64,000 nucleotides of DNA. Origin: Pseudomonas sp. UBA1879 (lineage in GTDB: Bacteria > Pseudomonadota > Gammaproteobacteria > Pseudomonadales > Pseudomonadaceae). Within the stretch, counting starts at the first letter, position 1. Each line of letters begins with the position of its first letter. A model generated the notes under the pieces. It did not search any database and was not told the DNA's origin. It worked only from the letters and a program-made list of their open reading frames with translations. This document shows positions 1 to 8,552 of this stretch, piece by piece. The position numbers and the translations under genes were made by a program. The DNA is taken from the NCBI RefSeq assembly GCF_002338065.1, contig NZ_DDHJ01000001.1, positions 124,001 to 188,000 of the forward strand, written 5' to 3'.

Positions 1-241
1 CGATGCCGAAGGTCAGAAAGGCCGACAGCATCTGTGCGGTGCTGGACGTCTGCGGGAAGAACACCGGGCCGATCACCAGCGCAGCGGCGGTGGCGTACAC
101 GTAGAAATCGTAGAACTCGATGGCAGTGCCGATGAAGCTGGCCGTGGCCACGCGGGCCGCGGAATTGGCCGGAGGTGCGGCGGTTTCGTCGCTCGGCGGG
201 TAAGTGGAGGTGCTGGTCATTGGGGTGTCCCTGGCAGTCAT
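1..241 (-). CDS. MFS transporter, MHS-type (partial, N-terminus only)
   Basis: Only the first ~80 residues lie in the window; the gene runs off the left edge. After a polar Thr/Ser/Pro-rich leader comes ARVATASFIGTAIEFYDFYV, the hallmark first transmembrane helix of the metabolite:H+ symporter branch of the major facilitator superfamily (KgtP, ProP, ShiA relatives), followed by a short periplasmic turn and the start of helix 2. The product should be an inner-membrane proton symporter for a small organic acid, osmolyte or aromatic compound; the substrate cannot be read from this fragment. Two in-frame ATG codons compete: 241 (AGAGG four bases upstream) and 220 (AGGGA seven bases upstream). I used 241 because its Shine-Dalgarno sequence is slightly longer. 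Confidence 0.8.
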   Translation of the reverse strand, partial: MTARDTPMTSTSTYPPSDETAAPPANSAARVATASFIGTAIEFYDFYVYATAAALVIGPVFFPQTSSTAQMLSAFLTFGI

Positions 242-462
242 GTCACCTCTCAGCGGGGGACGAAGCGTCCTGCGCGCGCTGGGGCAAACGTTAATTGTTG
301 TGGGTGCAGCGCTGAACAGACTAGCCCGGATCCGGGCAAGGGCGTTGACTCAGGGTGAGAGCGGGCGCCAGGGAGGTGCGTGATGAGGTCAGGCTGAGTG
401 ACTGGCCGACTCACGCATCGTGCGGGTAGCACGCGGGTCGGCGGGGCTGGGTAAGCGGCTCG

Positions 463-492
463 ATTATAGGAAGGGGTTCAGCGCGGAAACAA
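463..492 (-). promoter_or_regulatory. Predicted sigma-70 promoter, leftward, for the MFS gene
   Basis: On the minus strand TTGTTT (492-487) and a perfect TATAAT (468-463) are separated by 18 bases. The box lies between the CorB-type gene and the MFS transporter and points to the latter, leaving an untranslated leader of about 220 nt. No other feature was seen in the ~275-bp gap. This is sequence resemblance only. Confidence 0.5.
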
Positions 493-517
493 GTGTTTCA
501 GAGATGCCGCGTGCGCT

Positions 518-1759
518 TCAAATGACGTCCTTGGTCCGGCTGTTCTGCCACATCAGCACGCGGGTGACGCGGTTGTCCTCGGTTTCGAGGGTTTCCAGTC
601 GATACGGGCCGATCTTCAAACACACCGAGCTGTCGGGAATGCTTTCCAGTGCTTCGGTGATCAGGCCATTGAGGGTCTTGGGACCGTCAGCGGGCAGGTG
701 CCAGCCAAGGGTCTTGTTCAGGTCGCGAATCGACGCCGCGCCTTCCACCACCAGGCGGCCGTCCGGCTGCGGGTGAATGTGTGGATTGTCGAGGGACTGC
801 TCGCTTTCGAACTCGCCCACAATTTCTTCGAGGATGTCTTCCAGGCTGACGATGCCCTGAACTTCGCCGTATTCATCCACCACCACGCCCATGCGGCGCT
901 GCTGCTTGTGAAAATTCAGCAATTGCAGTTGAAGCGGCGTGCTTTCGGGGACGAAGTAAGGCTCGTAGCACGCGGCTTTCAGCGCTTCTTTGGTCAACTG
1001 ACCCCGTGGCAGCAGGTGGCTGATCATTCGGGTATTGAGCACGCCTTCGACCTGATTGATGTCGTTGTGGTAGACCGGCAGGCGCGTGTGTCGCGAGATG
1101 ATCAGCTTGTCGGTGATCTCTTCAAGGGTGTCGTCCAGATTGATGCCATCCACTTCGCTGCGCGGGACCAGAATGTCGTTCACCGTCATGCTGTCCAGCG
1201 CATGAATCCCGGAGGCGACCCGCGAGCGCCCGTACTGGCTTTCGTTGTCCTGATAGATCGCAGGGCCCATCTCGTCGTCGTCATCGGTCGCGCTGTCCGG
1301 GCGGCGCTTGGACAGAAAAGGGCGCAACAGCACTTTGGCGATGTTCTTGTACAGCCAGGTCAAGGGTCGCAGAAGCCGCATCGGAATACGCAGCACGTTG
1401 TTACCCAGCAACAGAATGGCTTCGGGGCGACGCGCAGCGAGTTTGCGCGGGATGAATTCAGTGACGATCACCAGCACGCTGGCGACCCCCAGCCAAGCGA
1501 TCACCGGGCCATGGTAGTACCACTCACCGATTGCAAGCAGCGTGGCCAGTACCGTGATCAGCACCTTGATCAGCGTGTTGCCCAGAATCAGGCTGTTCAG
1601 GTTGAACGCCAATACCGGCTTGGGCGGTTCGGTCGAGCGCGGGTTGATCTGCACCGCCCGTAGGTTGTAGTGCGCCGCTTCCACGGCAGTGAACAGGGCG
1701 GACCACAGCGTGAGCAGGACGAGAAGCGCGAGCATCGTGCCGTTGGGCAGGTTTTCCAT
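518..1759 (-). CDS. CorB/CorC-type transporter: DUF21 (CNNM) + two CBS + CorC_HlyC domain
   Basis: 413-residue inner-membrane protein of the HlyC/CorC family (E. coli YfjD/CorB type), linked to Mg2+/Co2+ efflux or homeostasis. Residues ~1-190 hold four hydrophobic segments of the DUF21/CNNM domain, starting with MLALLVLLTLWSALFTAVEA; ~200-320 hold two CBS domains (VNDILVPRSEVDGINLDD is the typical start of the first; VDEYGEVQGIVSLEDILEEI lies in the second); the last ~80 residues form the CorC_HlyC transporter-associated domain. It begins 12 bases after the stop of ypjD on the same strand, so the two are probably co-transcribed, away from ffh. The same ypjD-yfjD pairing beside ffh occurs in E. 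coli. Confidence 0.9.
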   Translation of the reverse strand: MENLPNGTMLALLVLLTLWSALFTAVEAAHYNLRAVQINPRSTEPPKPVLAFNLNSLILGNTLIKVLITVLATLLAIGEWYYHGPVIAWLGVASVLVIVTEFIPRKLAARRPEAILLLGNNVLRIPMRLLRPLTWLYKNIAKVLLRPFLSKRRPDSATDDDDEMGPAIYQDNESQYGRSRVASGIHALDSMTVNDILVPRSEVDGINLDDTLEEITDKLIISRHTRLPVYHNDINQVEGVLNTRMISHLLPRGQLTKEALKAACYEPYFVPESTPLQLQLLNFHKQQRRMGVVVDEYGEVQGIVSLEDILEEIVGEFESEQSLDNPHIHPQPDGRLVVEGAASIRDLNKTLGWHLPADGPKTLNGLITEALESIPDSSVCLKIGPYRLETLETEDNRVTRVLMWQNSRTKDVI

Positions 1760-1771
1760 GGTCGGCGCCTG

Positions 1772-2584
1772 TCAGATGTGCAGGATGTATTCGCGTACGA
1801 GCTTGCTGCCGAAGTAGGCCAGCATCAACAGCAGGAATCCGCCCAACGTCCAGCGAATCGCCTTGTGTCCGCGCCAGCCGAGGCGCGTACGGCCCCAGAG
1901 CAGCACGCTGAACACAATCCACGCCAGGATCGACAGCAGGGTCTTGTGCACCAGATGCTGAGCGAAAAGGTTCTCGACAAACAGCCAGCCGGAAACCAGC
2001 GACATCGACAGCAGCGTCCAGCCCGCCCAGAGGAAACCAAACAGCAGGCTTTCCATGGTTTGCAGCGGCGGAAAATTCTTGATCAGCCCCGCAGGGTGTT
2101 TGTTCTTGAGCTGACGGTTCTGCAACAGCAGCAACAGTGCCTGGAACGCGGCGATGGTGAACATGCCGTAGGCGAGGATGGACAGCAGAATATGGCCAAT
2201 CAGACCCTGTTCGCCGAGGATGGGTTGGAGGGTACCGCTGGGGGCGAATTGCGCCATCAGGCTCGTCAACAGGCCAAGCGGGAACAGCAGGATCAGCAGG
2301 ATTTCCACGGGGATGCGTATGCACGCCAGCATGGTCACGATGATCACCGCCACCGCGATCAGGCTGGCCGCACTGAAGAAGTCCAGCCCAAGGCCGATCG
2401 GGCGCACCAATTGACCAAATAGCGCACTGGCCTGACAGGCGACGGCAAGGGTGCCGATCAGGCACAGCAGCCATTTGTCGGCCTTCTTGCCTTGGCGCAG
2501 GCGGATACCTTGATAGAGGGTCGCAGCGGCGTACAGCACGGCGGCGACGAGGCTGAATAGCAAACTCGGTGACAAGGGGAACAT
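1772..2584 (-). CDS. ypjD: CcsA-like inner membrane protein YpjD
   Basis: 270-residue polytopic membrane protein of the cytochrome c assembly (CcsA/CcmC-like) superfamily, about eight predicted helices, starting MFPLSPSLLFSLVAAVLYAA. It matches YpjD, which sits upstream of and divergent to ffh in many gamma-proteobacteria. Its role is poorly defined; the heme-handling fold suggests a cytochrome-related function, but this is inference. An upstream in-frame start at 2641 exists, but the Met at 2584 is preceded by AGGA at correct spacing and starts directly with the first hydrophobic segment. The divergent intergenic region (2585-2833) carries the ffh promoter. Confidence 0.85.
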   Translation of the reverse strand: MFPLSPSLLFSLVAAVLYAAATLYQGIRLRQGKKADKWLLCLIGTLAVACQASALFGQLVRPIGLGLDFFSAASLIAVAVIIVTMLACIRIPVEILLILLFPLGLLTSLMAQFAPSGTLQPILGEQGLIGHILLSILAYGMFTIAAFQALLLLLQNRQLKNKHPAGLIKNFPPLQTMESLLFGFLWAGWTLLSMSLVSGWLFVENLFAQHLVHKTLLSILAWIVFSVLLWGRTRLGWRGHKAIRWTLGGFLLLMLAYFGSKLVREYILHI

Positions 2585-2668
2585 AGATCCTGATGGGCGA
2601 GCCCGAAAGCCGCTGAGTTTGGCATAGAACCCACCACACACGAAAGACCACAGAAGCAGACGCCGTGG

Positions 2669-2697
2669 TGTCCGTGAGGCAGACTCTTCGCTATAAT
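2669..2697 (+). promoter_or_regulatory. Likely ffh promoter (perfect -10 box)
   Basis: A consensus TATAAT lies at 2692-2697 with a poor -35 candidate (TGTCCG, 2669-2674) 17 bases upstream. It precedes ffh by a leader of roughly 130 nt, which looks GC-rich and able to fold but shows no recognisable riboswitch. Confidence 0.4.
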
Positions 2698-2833
2698 CCG
2701 CGACCTGCTCAAGCCACAGGCTCGCCGAGCGCCGTTCCCTCTATATATGTGTCGCGTTCGCGCGCCATATTCAGGAGTCATCACGGCGCGGCGCCGCATC
2801 AACTGGGGTTCGCACGAACTCAAAGGATCACGC

Positions 2834-4210
2834 ATGTTTGAAAATCTGACAGATCGTCTCTCACAGACGCTGCGCCAGGTCACCGGCAAGGCCAAGCTGA
2901 CCGAGGACAACATCAAGGACACTCTGCGTGAAGTGCGTATGGCGCTGCTCGAAGCCGACGTCGCCTTGCCGGTGGTCAAGGATTTCGTCAATCGCATCAA
3001 GGAGCGTGCGGTCGGCACCGAGGTGTCGCGCAGCCTGACACCGGGCCAGGCGTTCGTGAAGATCGTCCAGGCCGAGCTGGAAGAGATGATGGGGGCTGCC
3101 AATGAAGAGCTCACCCTCAACGTCGCGCCGCCAGCGGTGATCCTGATGGCGGGTCTGCAGGGCGCGGGTAAAACTACCACTGCGGGCAAGCTGGCCAAAT
3201 TCCTCAAAGAACGCAAGAAGAAAACCGTGATGGTGGTCTCAGCCGACGTCTACCGTCCTGCGGCGATCAAACAGCTGGAAACCCTGGCTAACGACATTGG
3301 CGTGACGTTCTTCCCGTCTGACATCAGCCAGAAGCCAGTGGCTATCGCTGAAGCGGCTATTAAAGAAGCCAGGCTGAAATTCATCGACGTGGTGATCCTT
3401 GACACCGCCGGCCGTCTGCACATCGACGCCGAGATGATGGGTGAGATCCAGGCGCTGCACGCGGCAGTCAAACCGGCTGAAACCCTGTTCGTGGTCGACG
3501 CCATGACCGGTCAGGACGCCGCCAACACGGCCAAGGCCTTCGGCGACGCGCTGCCCCTGACCGGTGTGATCCTGACCAAGGTCGATGGCGACGCACGGGG
3601 TGGCGCCGCGCTGTCGGTGCGGGCGATCACCGGCAAGCCGATCAAATTCATCGGTATGGGCGAGAAAAGCGAGGCGCTGGAGCCGTTCCACCCCGATCGT
3701 ATCGCCTCGCGCATTCTCGGCATGGGTGACGTGCTCAGCCTGATCGAACAGGCCGAACAGACCCTCGACAAGGAAAAGGCCGACAAACTGGCCAAGAAGC
3801 TGAAGAAGGGCAAGGGCTTCGACCTCGAAGACTTCCGCGATCAGCTGCAACAGATGAAAAACATGGGCGGCCTTGGCGGCCTCATGGACAAGTTGCCGAG
3901 CATTGGCGGCATGAACCTGTCGCAGATGGGCAATGCCCAGAATGTCGCCGAGAAGCAGTTCAAGCAGATGGAAGCCATCATCAACTCGATGACCCCGGCC
4001 GAGCGCCGCGACCCCGAGCTGATCAGCGGTTCGCGCAAGCGCCGTATCGCCATGGGGTCCGGTACTCAGGTGCAGGACATCGGGCGTCTGATCAAGCAGC
4101 ACAAGCAGATGCAGAAGATGATGAAGAAGTTCTCGACCAAAGGCGGCATGGCCAAAATGATGCGCGGCATGGGCGGTATGCTCCCCGGCGGCGGCATGCC
4201 CAAGATGTGA
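2834..4210 (+). CDS. ffh: Signal recognition particle GTPase Ffh (SRP54)
   Basis: 458 residues, the standard length. Ffh binds 4.5S RNA and signal sequences of nascent membrane proteins and docks with FtsY. The N domain (~1-90) is followed by the G domain with P-loop GLQGAGKTTTAGKLA, DTAGR (G3) and TKVDGD (G4); the C-terminal methionine-rich M domain contains ISGSRKRRIAMGSG, the 4.5S RNA-binding helix-loop-helix, and ends with a Met/Gly-rich tail. The start at 2834 is preceded by AAAGGA at good spacing; an upstream in-frame Met at 2747 would add residues with no homology. It is followed by the rpsP-rimM-trmD-rplS genes, from which it is separated by their own promoter. Confidence 0.98.
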   Translation: MFENLTDRLSQTLRQVTGKAKLTEDNIKDTLREVRMALLEADVALPVVKDFVNRIKERAVGTEVSRSLTPGQAFVKIVQAELEEMMGAANEELTLNVAPPAVILMAGLQGAGKTTTAGKLAKFLKERKKKTVMVVSADVYRPAAIKQLETLANDIGVTFFPSDISQKPVAIAEAAIKEARLKFIDVVILDTAGRLHIDAEMMGEIQALHAAVKPAETLFVVDAMTGQDAANTAKAFGDALPLTGVILTKVDGDARGGAALSVRAITGKPIKFIGMGEKSEALEPFHPDRIASRILGMGDVLSLIEQAEQTLDKEKADKLAKKLKKGKGFDLEDFRDQLQQMKNMGGLGGLMDKLPSIGGMNLSQMGNAQNVAEKQFKQMEAIINSMTPAERRDPELISGSRKRRIAMGSGTQVQDIGRLIKQHKQMQKMMKKFSTKGGMAKMMRGMGGMLPGGGMPKM

Positions 4211-4357
4211 TTCGCACCGCGCGGGGCCTGATCCCGCGTGTCCTACTTTGGGAAAACCTTCCCATTGGCCTGCTTCGGCAGGCGCTTAATGGCCGTCGAT
4301 GCTGACGGCTCCCTGGCAGATCTTGATGGCCTTGCGGTTCGCGCCGGAAAAAGTCAT

Positions 4358-4385
4358 TTGCAAAAGTCCGGATATTCCTTAGAAT
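4358..4385 (+). promoter_or_regulatory. Predicted promoter of the rpsP-rimM-trmD-rplS operon
   Basis: TTGCAA (4358-4363) and TAGAAT (4380-4385) with a 16-base spacer, in the 247-bp gap between ffh and rpsP, about 70 bases before the rpsP start. The position agrees with this set being an operon separate from ffh. Confidence 0.55.
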
Positions 4386-4457
4386 ATGCGGCCTTTCGGG
4401 CACCCATGCCCGCTGTGCATCTTAGATTTGCAGCACCGACTACAGGAATTTTGTTCA

Positions 4458-4709
4458 ATGCTAACAATCCGTCTTGCCCTTGGCGGCTCCAAAAAGCGCC
4501 CGTTCTACCACCTGACTGTGACCGACAGCCGTAACCCACGCGACGGTTCGCACAAGGAACAAATCGGTTTCTTCAACCCGGTCGCCCGTGGTCAGGAAAT
4601 CCGTCTGTCCGTGAACCAAGAGCGCGTTGCCTACTGGCTGAGCGTTGGTGCACAACCTTCTGAGCGTGTTGCTCAGTTGTTGAAGGAATCTGCCAAGGCT
4701 GCGGCCTGA
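4458..4709 (+). CDS. rpsP: 30S ribosomal protein S16
   Basis: 83 residues beginning MLTIRLALGGSKKRPFYHL, the conserved S16 start (R-L-x-R/L-x-G-x-K-x-x-P-F-Y). S16 is an early-assembling small-subunit protein. The start is preceded by CAGGA. It is the first gene of a tight operon: rimM follows after 5 bases, trmD 3 bases later, then rplS, so 30S maturation, tRNA methylation and a 50S protein are co-expressed. An in-frame upstream Met (4386) gives residues unlike S16 and was rejected. Confidence 0.98.
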   Translation: MLTIRLALGGSKKRPFYHLTVTDSRNPRDGSHKEQIGFFNPVARGQEIRLSVNQERVAYWLSVGAQPSERVAQLLKESAKAAA

Positions 4710-4714
4710 GCAAT

Positions 4715-5251
4715 ATGAACGCGACGCCAGCTTCTGCCGACGATTTGATCGTCATCGGCAAGATTTATTCGGTACATGGCGTTCGTGGCGAAGTGAAGGT
4801 GTATTCCTTTACTGATCCGACTGAAAACCTGTTGCAGTACAAAACCTGGACGCTCAAGCGCGAAGGGAGTGTGAAGCAGGTTGAGCTGGTCAGCGGGCGC
4901 GGGAGCGACAAGTTCCTGGTCGCGAAGCTCAAGGGTCTCGATGACCGCGAAGAAGCTCGGCTTCTGGCGGGTTACGAGATCTGCGTGCAACGCAGCATGC
5001 TGCCTGATCTGACCGACGGCGAGTACTACTGGTACCAGCTCGTAGGTTTGAAGGTCATCGACCACCTTGGGCAATTGCTCGGGAAAATCGATCATCTTCT
5101 GGAAACCGGCTCGAACGATGTAATGGTGGTCAAGCCCTGCGCAGGCAGTCTGGATGATCGCGAGCGCTTGTTGCCCTACACAGAGCAATGCGTGTTGGCC
5201 GTCGATCTGGTTGCAGGCGAGATGAAGGTGGATTGGGACGCGGATTTCTAA
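4715..5251 (+). CDS. rimM: Ribosome maturation factor RimM
   Basis: 178 residues. RimM assists folding of the 16S rRNA 3' domain and binds S19. The N-terminal RimM beta-barrel is recognised by VIGKIYSVHGVRGEVKVYSF and the C-terminal PRC barrel by EYYWYQLVGLKVIDHLGQLL. The start lies five bases after the rpsP stop, implying translational coupling, and the order rpsP-rimM-trmD-rplS is conserved widely in bacteria. Confidence 0.97.
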   Translation: MNATPASADDLIVIGKIYSVHGVRGEVKVYSFTDPTENLLQYKTWTLKREGSVKQVELVSGRGSDKFLVAKLKGLDDREEARLLAGYEICVQRSMLPDLTDGEYYWYQLVGLKVIDHLGQLLGKIDHLLETGSNDVMVVKPCAGSLDDRERLLPYTEQCVLAVDLVAGEMKVDWDADF

Positions 5252-5254
5252 GCA

Positions 5255-6007
5255 ATGGCTAGCCTGCGCATAGAAGTCATCAGTTTGTTTCCCGAGATGT
5301 TCTCCGCCATCAGTGAATACGGCATTACCAGCCGTGCGGTGAAACAGGGGCTGTTGCAGCTCACCTGTTGGAATCCGCGGGACTACACCACGGATCGGCA
5401 TCACACCGTGGACGATCGCCCGTTTGGCGGTGGACCTGGCATGGTGATGAAGATCAAGCCCCTGGAAGATGCTCTGGTTCAGGCCAGGCAAGCAGCGGGG
5501 GATGCGGCGAAGGTGATTTACCTGTCGCCACAAGGCCGCAAGCTGGATCAGTCTGCGGTACGCGAGTTGGCGCAGGAAGAAGTACTCATCCTGATTGCTG
5601 GTCGTTATGAAGGCATTGACGAGCGCTTTATTGAGGCTCATGTCGATGAAGAGTGGTCGATTGGAGACTATGTGTTGTCTGGCGGTGAGTTGCCGGCCAT
5701 GGTCCTGATAGATGCGGTTACGCGACTGCTGCCTGGAGCTTTAGGGCATGTGGATTCCGCGGAGGAAGACTCCTTCACGGATGGTCTGCTGGATTGCCCG
5801 CACTACACCCGACCGGAGGTGTATGCGGATCAGCGTGTTCCCGACGTGTTGCTAAGTGGCAATCACGCACACATCCGGCGTTGGCGTTTACAGCAGTCCC
5901 TTGGGCGGACCTATGAACGACGCGCCGATCTTCTGGAAAGCCGCTCGCTTTCTGGAGAAGAGAAGAAGCTGCTGGCGGAATACCTCCGTGAGCGGGACGA
6001 TAGTTAA
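5255..6007 (+). CDS. trmD: tRNA (guanine-N1)-methyltransferase TrmD
   Basis: 250 residues, SPOUT-class methyltransferase that makes m1G37 in tRNAs and prevents frameshifting. Visible signatures: LRIEVISLFPEMF at the N-terminus, DDRPFGGGPGMVMK, the SAM-binding trefoil knot region YLSPQGRKLDQ and IAGRYEGIDERF, then SIGDYVLSGGELPAMVLIDA. The start is three bases after the rimM stop. Confidence 0.98.
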   Translation: MASLRIEVISLFPEMFSAISEYGITSRAVKQGLLQLTCWNPRDYTTDRHHTVDDRPFGGGPGMVMKIKPLEDALVQARQAAGDAAKVIYLSPQGRKLDQSAVRELAQEEVLILIAGRYEGIDERFIEAHVDEEWSIGDYVLSGGELPAMVLIDAVTRLLPGALGHVDSAEEDSFTDGLLDCPHYTRPEVYADQRVPDVLLSGNHAHIRRWRLQQSLGRTYERRADLLESRSLSGEEKKLLAEYLRERDDS

Positions 6008-6050
6008 CGTATCGATGGTAGATCCGACTGATTTACCTTAGGAGCACAGC

Positions 6051-6401
6051 ATGACTAACAAAATCATTCTTGCACTCGAAGCAGAGCAGATGACTAAAGA
6101 GATCCCTCCCTTTGCCCCGGGCGACACCATTGTCGTTCAGGTGAAAGTGAAGGAAGGCGACCGTTCGCGTCTGCAAGCGTTCGAAGGCGTTGTTATCGCC
6201 AAGCGTAACCGTGGTGTGAACAGTGCTTTCACTGTTCGTAAAATCTCCAACGGTGTTGGCGTTGAGCGTACTTTCCAGACCTACAGCCCGCAAATCGACA
6301 GCATGGCTGTGAAACGTCGCGGTGACGTTCGCAAGGCCAAGCTGTACTACCTGCGTGACCTGTCCGGTAAAGCAGCTCGCATCAAGGAAAAACTGGTTTA
6401 A
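6051..6401 (+). CDS. rplS: 50S ribosomal protein L19
   Basis: 116 residues: LEAEQMTKEIPPFAPGDTIV, KVKEGDRSRLQAFEGVVIAK and the C-terminal VRKAKLYYLRDLSGKAARIK are all L19 signatures. L19 sits at the 30S-50S interface. The start has TAGGAG at ideal spacing. Last gene of the rpsP operon, followed by a strong Rho-independent terminator. Confidence 0.98.
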   Translation: MTNKIILALEAEQMTKEIPPFAPGDTIVVQVKVKEGDRSRLQAFEGVVIAKRNRGVNSAFTVRKISNGVGVERTFQTYSPQIDSMAVKRRGDVRKAKLYYLRDLSGKAARIKEKLV

Positions 6402-6423
6402 TCCCAGTCTTTCGATGCCAAAA

Positions 6424-6449
6424 GAAGCAGCCTACGGGCTGCTTTTTTT
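6424..6449 (+). terminator. Rho-independent terminator of the rpsP operon
   Basis: Stem AAGCAGCC (6425-6432) / GGCTGCTT (6437-6444) with a four-base loop, running directly into a seven-T tract, 23 bases after rplS. Confidence 0.92.
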
Positions 6450-6480
6450 ATGCCTGTTGAACATGTTCAGGCCGCACTCA

Positions 6481-6575
6481 ATCTGTGGGAATGAGCTTGC
6501 TCACGAATGCGGTATCAGCTGCAAAAAACTGTCGGCTGGATAGCCCTTATCATCAGCAAGCGCACTCCCACAGAT
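6481..6575. repeat. REP palindrome, GTGGGA family
   Basis: Arms ATCTGTGGGA (6481-6490) and TCCCACAGAT (6566-6575) enclose ~75 bases including GAGCTTGCTCACGAATGC, typical of intergenic REP/REPIN elements in Pseudomonas. It lies between the rplS terminator and xerD. Copies of this family also occur near 26868, 38772, 56664 and 61799. Confidence 0.75.
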
Positions 6576-6656
6576 CATGTCTGTGCGGACGATTTTGTAT
6601 CGTACTGACGGATATGAAAGACTCCCACCGTTCTCCCTTCGCTCAAGTCTGACTCC

Positions 6657-7553
6657 ATGCCCGCTTTAGACCATCCCATGATCGACCGCTTCCTCGACGC
6701 CCTGTGGCTGGAGAGAGGGTTGTCTGACAATACCCGTGATGCGTATCGCAGCGATCTCGCGCTGTTCAACGGCTGGTTGCAGGAGCGAAGCATTGACCTG
6801 ATGGGCGTAGGGCGCGGAGTGATTTTTGATCATCTCGCCTGGCGAGTGGACAACGGTTACAAAGCACGCTCTTCTGCACGATTCCTTTCCGGTGTGCGAG
6901 GGTTTTATCGTTATTTGCTGCGGGAAAAGCTGATTGCCGTCGATCCCACGCTGCAGGTCGACATGCCGCAGCTGGGCAGGCCTTTGCCTAAATCGTTGTC
7001 CGAAGCGGACGTCGAAGCCCTGCTGGGCGCACCTGACCTGAGTGAAGCCATCGGCCAGCGCGACCGCGCGATGCTGGAAGTGCTGTATGCCTGTGGGCTG
7101 CGGGTCACGGAACTGGTGAGCCTGACCCTTGAGCAGGTCAACTTGCGTCAGGGTGTATTGCGCATCATGGGCAAAGGCAGCAAAGAGCGTCTGGTGCCGA
7201 TGGGGGAGGAGGCCATTGTCTGGGTCGAGCGCTATCTGCGCGACGGTCGACAGGAGTTGCTCAATGGCCGCCCCAGTGATGTTCTGTTTCCCAGCTTGCG
7301 CGGCGAACAGATGACTCGGCAGACGTTCTGGCATCGCATCAAACTCCAGGCCAAGGTCGCAGGCATTGGCAAATCCCTGTCGCCGCATACCTTGCGCCAC
7401 GCCTTCGCCACGCATCTGCTCAACCATGGGGCTGATCTTCGCGTGGTTCAAATGCTGCTGGGGCACAGTGATTTGTCCACCACGCAGATCTACACCCACA
7501 TCGCTCGCGCCCGCCTACAAGAGCTGCATGCAAAACACCACCCTCGCGGGTAA
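6657..7553 (+). CDS. xerD: Site-specific tyrosine recombinase XerD
   Basis: 298 residues. XerD works with XerC at dif to resolve chromosome dimers under FtsK control. The N-terminal core-binding (SAM-like) domain covers ~1-100; the catalytic domain shows the full set of active residues: Arg in CGLRVTEL, Lys in GKGSKERLVP, His-x-x-Arg in HTLRHAFATHLL, His in LLGHSDLSTT and the nucleophile in TQIYTH. No mobile-element genes surround it and dsbC follows, so this is the housekeeping recombinase and not an element-borne integrase. The closing dsbC-hom-thrC order is the usual one in Pseudomonas. Confidence 0.96.
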   Translation: MPALDHPMIDRFLDALWLERGLSDNTRDAYRSDLALFNGWLQERSIDLMGVGRGVIFDHLAWRVDNGYKARSSARFLSGVRGFYRYLLREKLIAVDPTLQVDMPQLGRPLPKSLSEADVEALLGAPDLSEAIGQRDRAMLEVLYACGLRVTELVSLTLEQVNLRQGVLRIMGKGSKERLVPMGEEAIVWVERYLRDGRQELLNGRPSDVLFPSLRGEQMTRQTFWHRIKLQAKVAGIGKSLSPHTLRHAFATHLLNHGADLRVVQMLLGHSDLSTTQIYTHIARARLQELHAKHHPRG

Positions 7554-7721
7554 TTTTGCTGCCGGAATTTACGACGAGTCTTACATCAGTCGGCGTCGGC
7601 CTCGCGGGCCTTATGTGATAGGCTTTGCCGGTTTCGCAGATTGGGGTTTGAAAACCTCCCCGACACGCCCGCGTTCGTCGTTTTCAATCCCATCCGTCTG
7701 CCCACCGCTCGAGGAGTTTTC

Positions 7722-8465
7722 ATGCGCGTGACTCGTTTTATCGGTGCAGCCGCCGTAGCGCTCGCCAGTACGTTCAGCCTGTTCGCCCACGCCGATGACG
7801 CGTCCGACAAGGCCATTCGCAAGACCCTGGAATCACTGAACCTGGAAATCCCGGTCGAGAGCATCTCCAGCAGCCCGCTCAATGGTCTGTACGAGGTCAA
7901 TCTCAAAGGCGGTCGCGTACTCTATGCCAGTGCTGACGGGCAGTTCGTGATGCAGGGCAACCTGTACCAGATTCAGGGCGGCAAGCCAGTCAATCTGACC
8001 GAGAAGGTCGAGCGTCAGGCGATCTCCAAGACTATCAACGGTATTCCGACCGGGGAGATGGTGGTCTACCCGGCGGTTGGTGAGACCAAGTCGCATATCA
8101 CGGTCTTTACCGACACCACTTGCCCGTATTGCCACAAACTGCACGGTGAAGTGCCGGAGCTGAACAAGCGTGGTATCGAAGTCCGTTACGTCGCCTTCCC
8201 GCGTCAGGGCCTGGGTTCGCCGGGTGATGAACAACTGCAAGCCGTGTGGTGCTCCAAGGACCGCCGTGATGCCATGGACCGCATGGTCGATGGCAAGAAC
8301 ATCAAGGCGCCCAAGTGCGATAACCCGGTCACCAAGCAGTTCGAGATCGGCCAGGCGATCGGTGTGAACGGCACGCCGGCCATCGTGCTGGCAGACGGTC
8401 AAGTGATTCCGGGTTACCAGCCTGCGCCACAAGTGGCAAAATTGGCGTTGAGCGCCGCCAAGTAA
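7722..8465 (+). CDS. dsbC: Thiol:disulfide interchange protein DsbC
   Basis: 247 residues with a cleavable signal peptide (MRVTRFIGAAAVALASTFSL, cleavage after AHA). Periplasmic homodimeric disulfide isomerase. An N-terminal dimerisation domain (~25-85) is followed by a thioredoxin fold with catalytic C-P-Y-C in DTTCPYCHKLH, a second, structural cysteine pair (VWCSKDRR and APKCDN), and the cis-Pro segment VNGTPAIVL. The start at 7722 has GAGGAG upstream; longer in-frame extensions lack a signal peptide. It is followed 87 bases later by hom. Confidence 0.96.
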   Translation: MRVTRFIGAAAVALASTFSLFAHADDASDKAIRKTLESLNLEIPVESISSSPLNGLYEVNLKGGRVLYASADGQFVMQGNLYQIQGGKPVNLTEKVERQAISKTINGIPTGEMVVYPAVGETKSHITVFTDTTCPYCHKLHGEVPELNKRGIEVRYVAFPRQGLGSPGDEQLQAVWCSKDRRDAMDRMVDGKNIKAPKCDNPVTKQFEIGQAIGVNGTPAIVLADGQVIPGYQPAPQVAKLALSAAK

Positions 8466-8552
8466 TCCATAAACCAGTTCAACAGCGAGCCGCCCTGTAT
8501 GGCGGCTGTTTTCACGGTCGGCCCGCGCCGGTCGTTTTACGGGGAGTTCATA

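Noticed and set aside
6657..7553. XerD as the integrase of a mobile island
   Set aside because: Sequence and neighbours (dsbC, hom, thrC) are those of the housekeeping chromosome-dimer recombinase; no attachment site or phage gene nearby.
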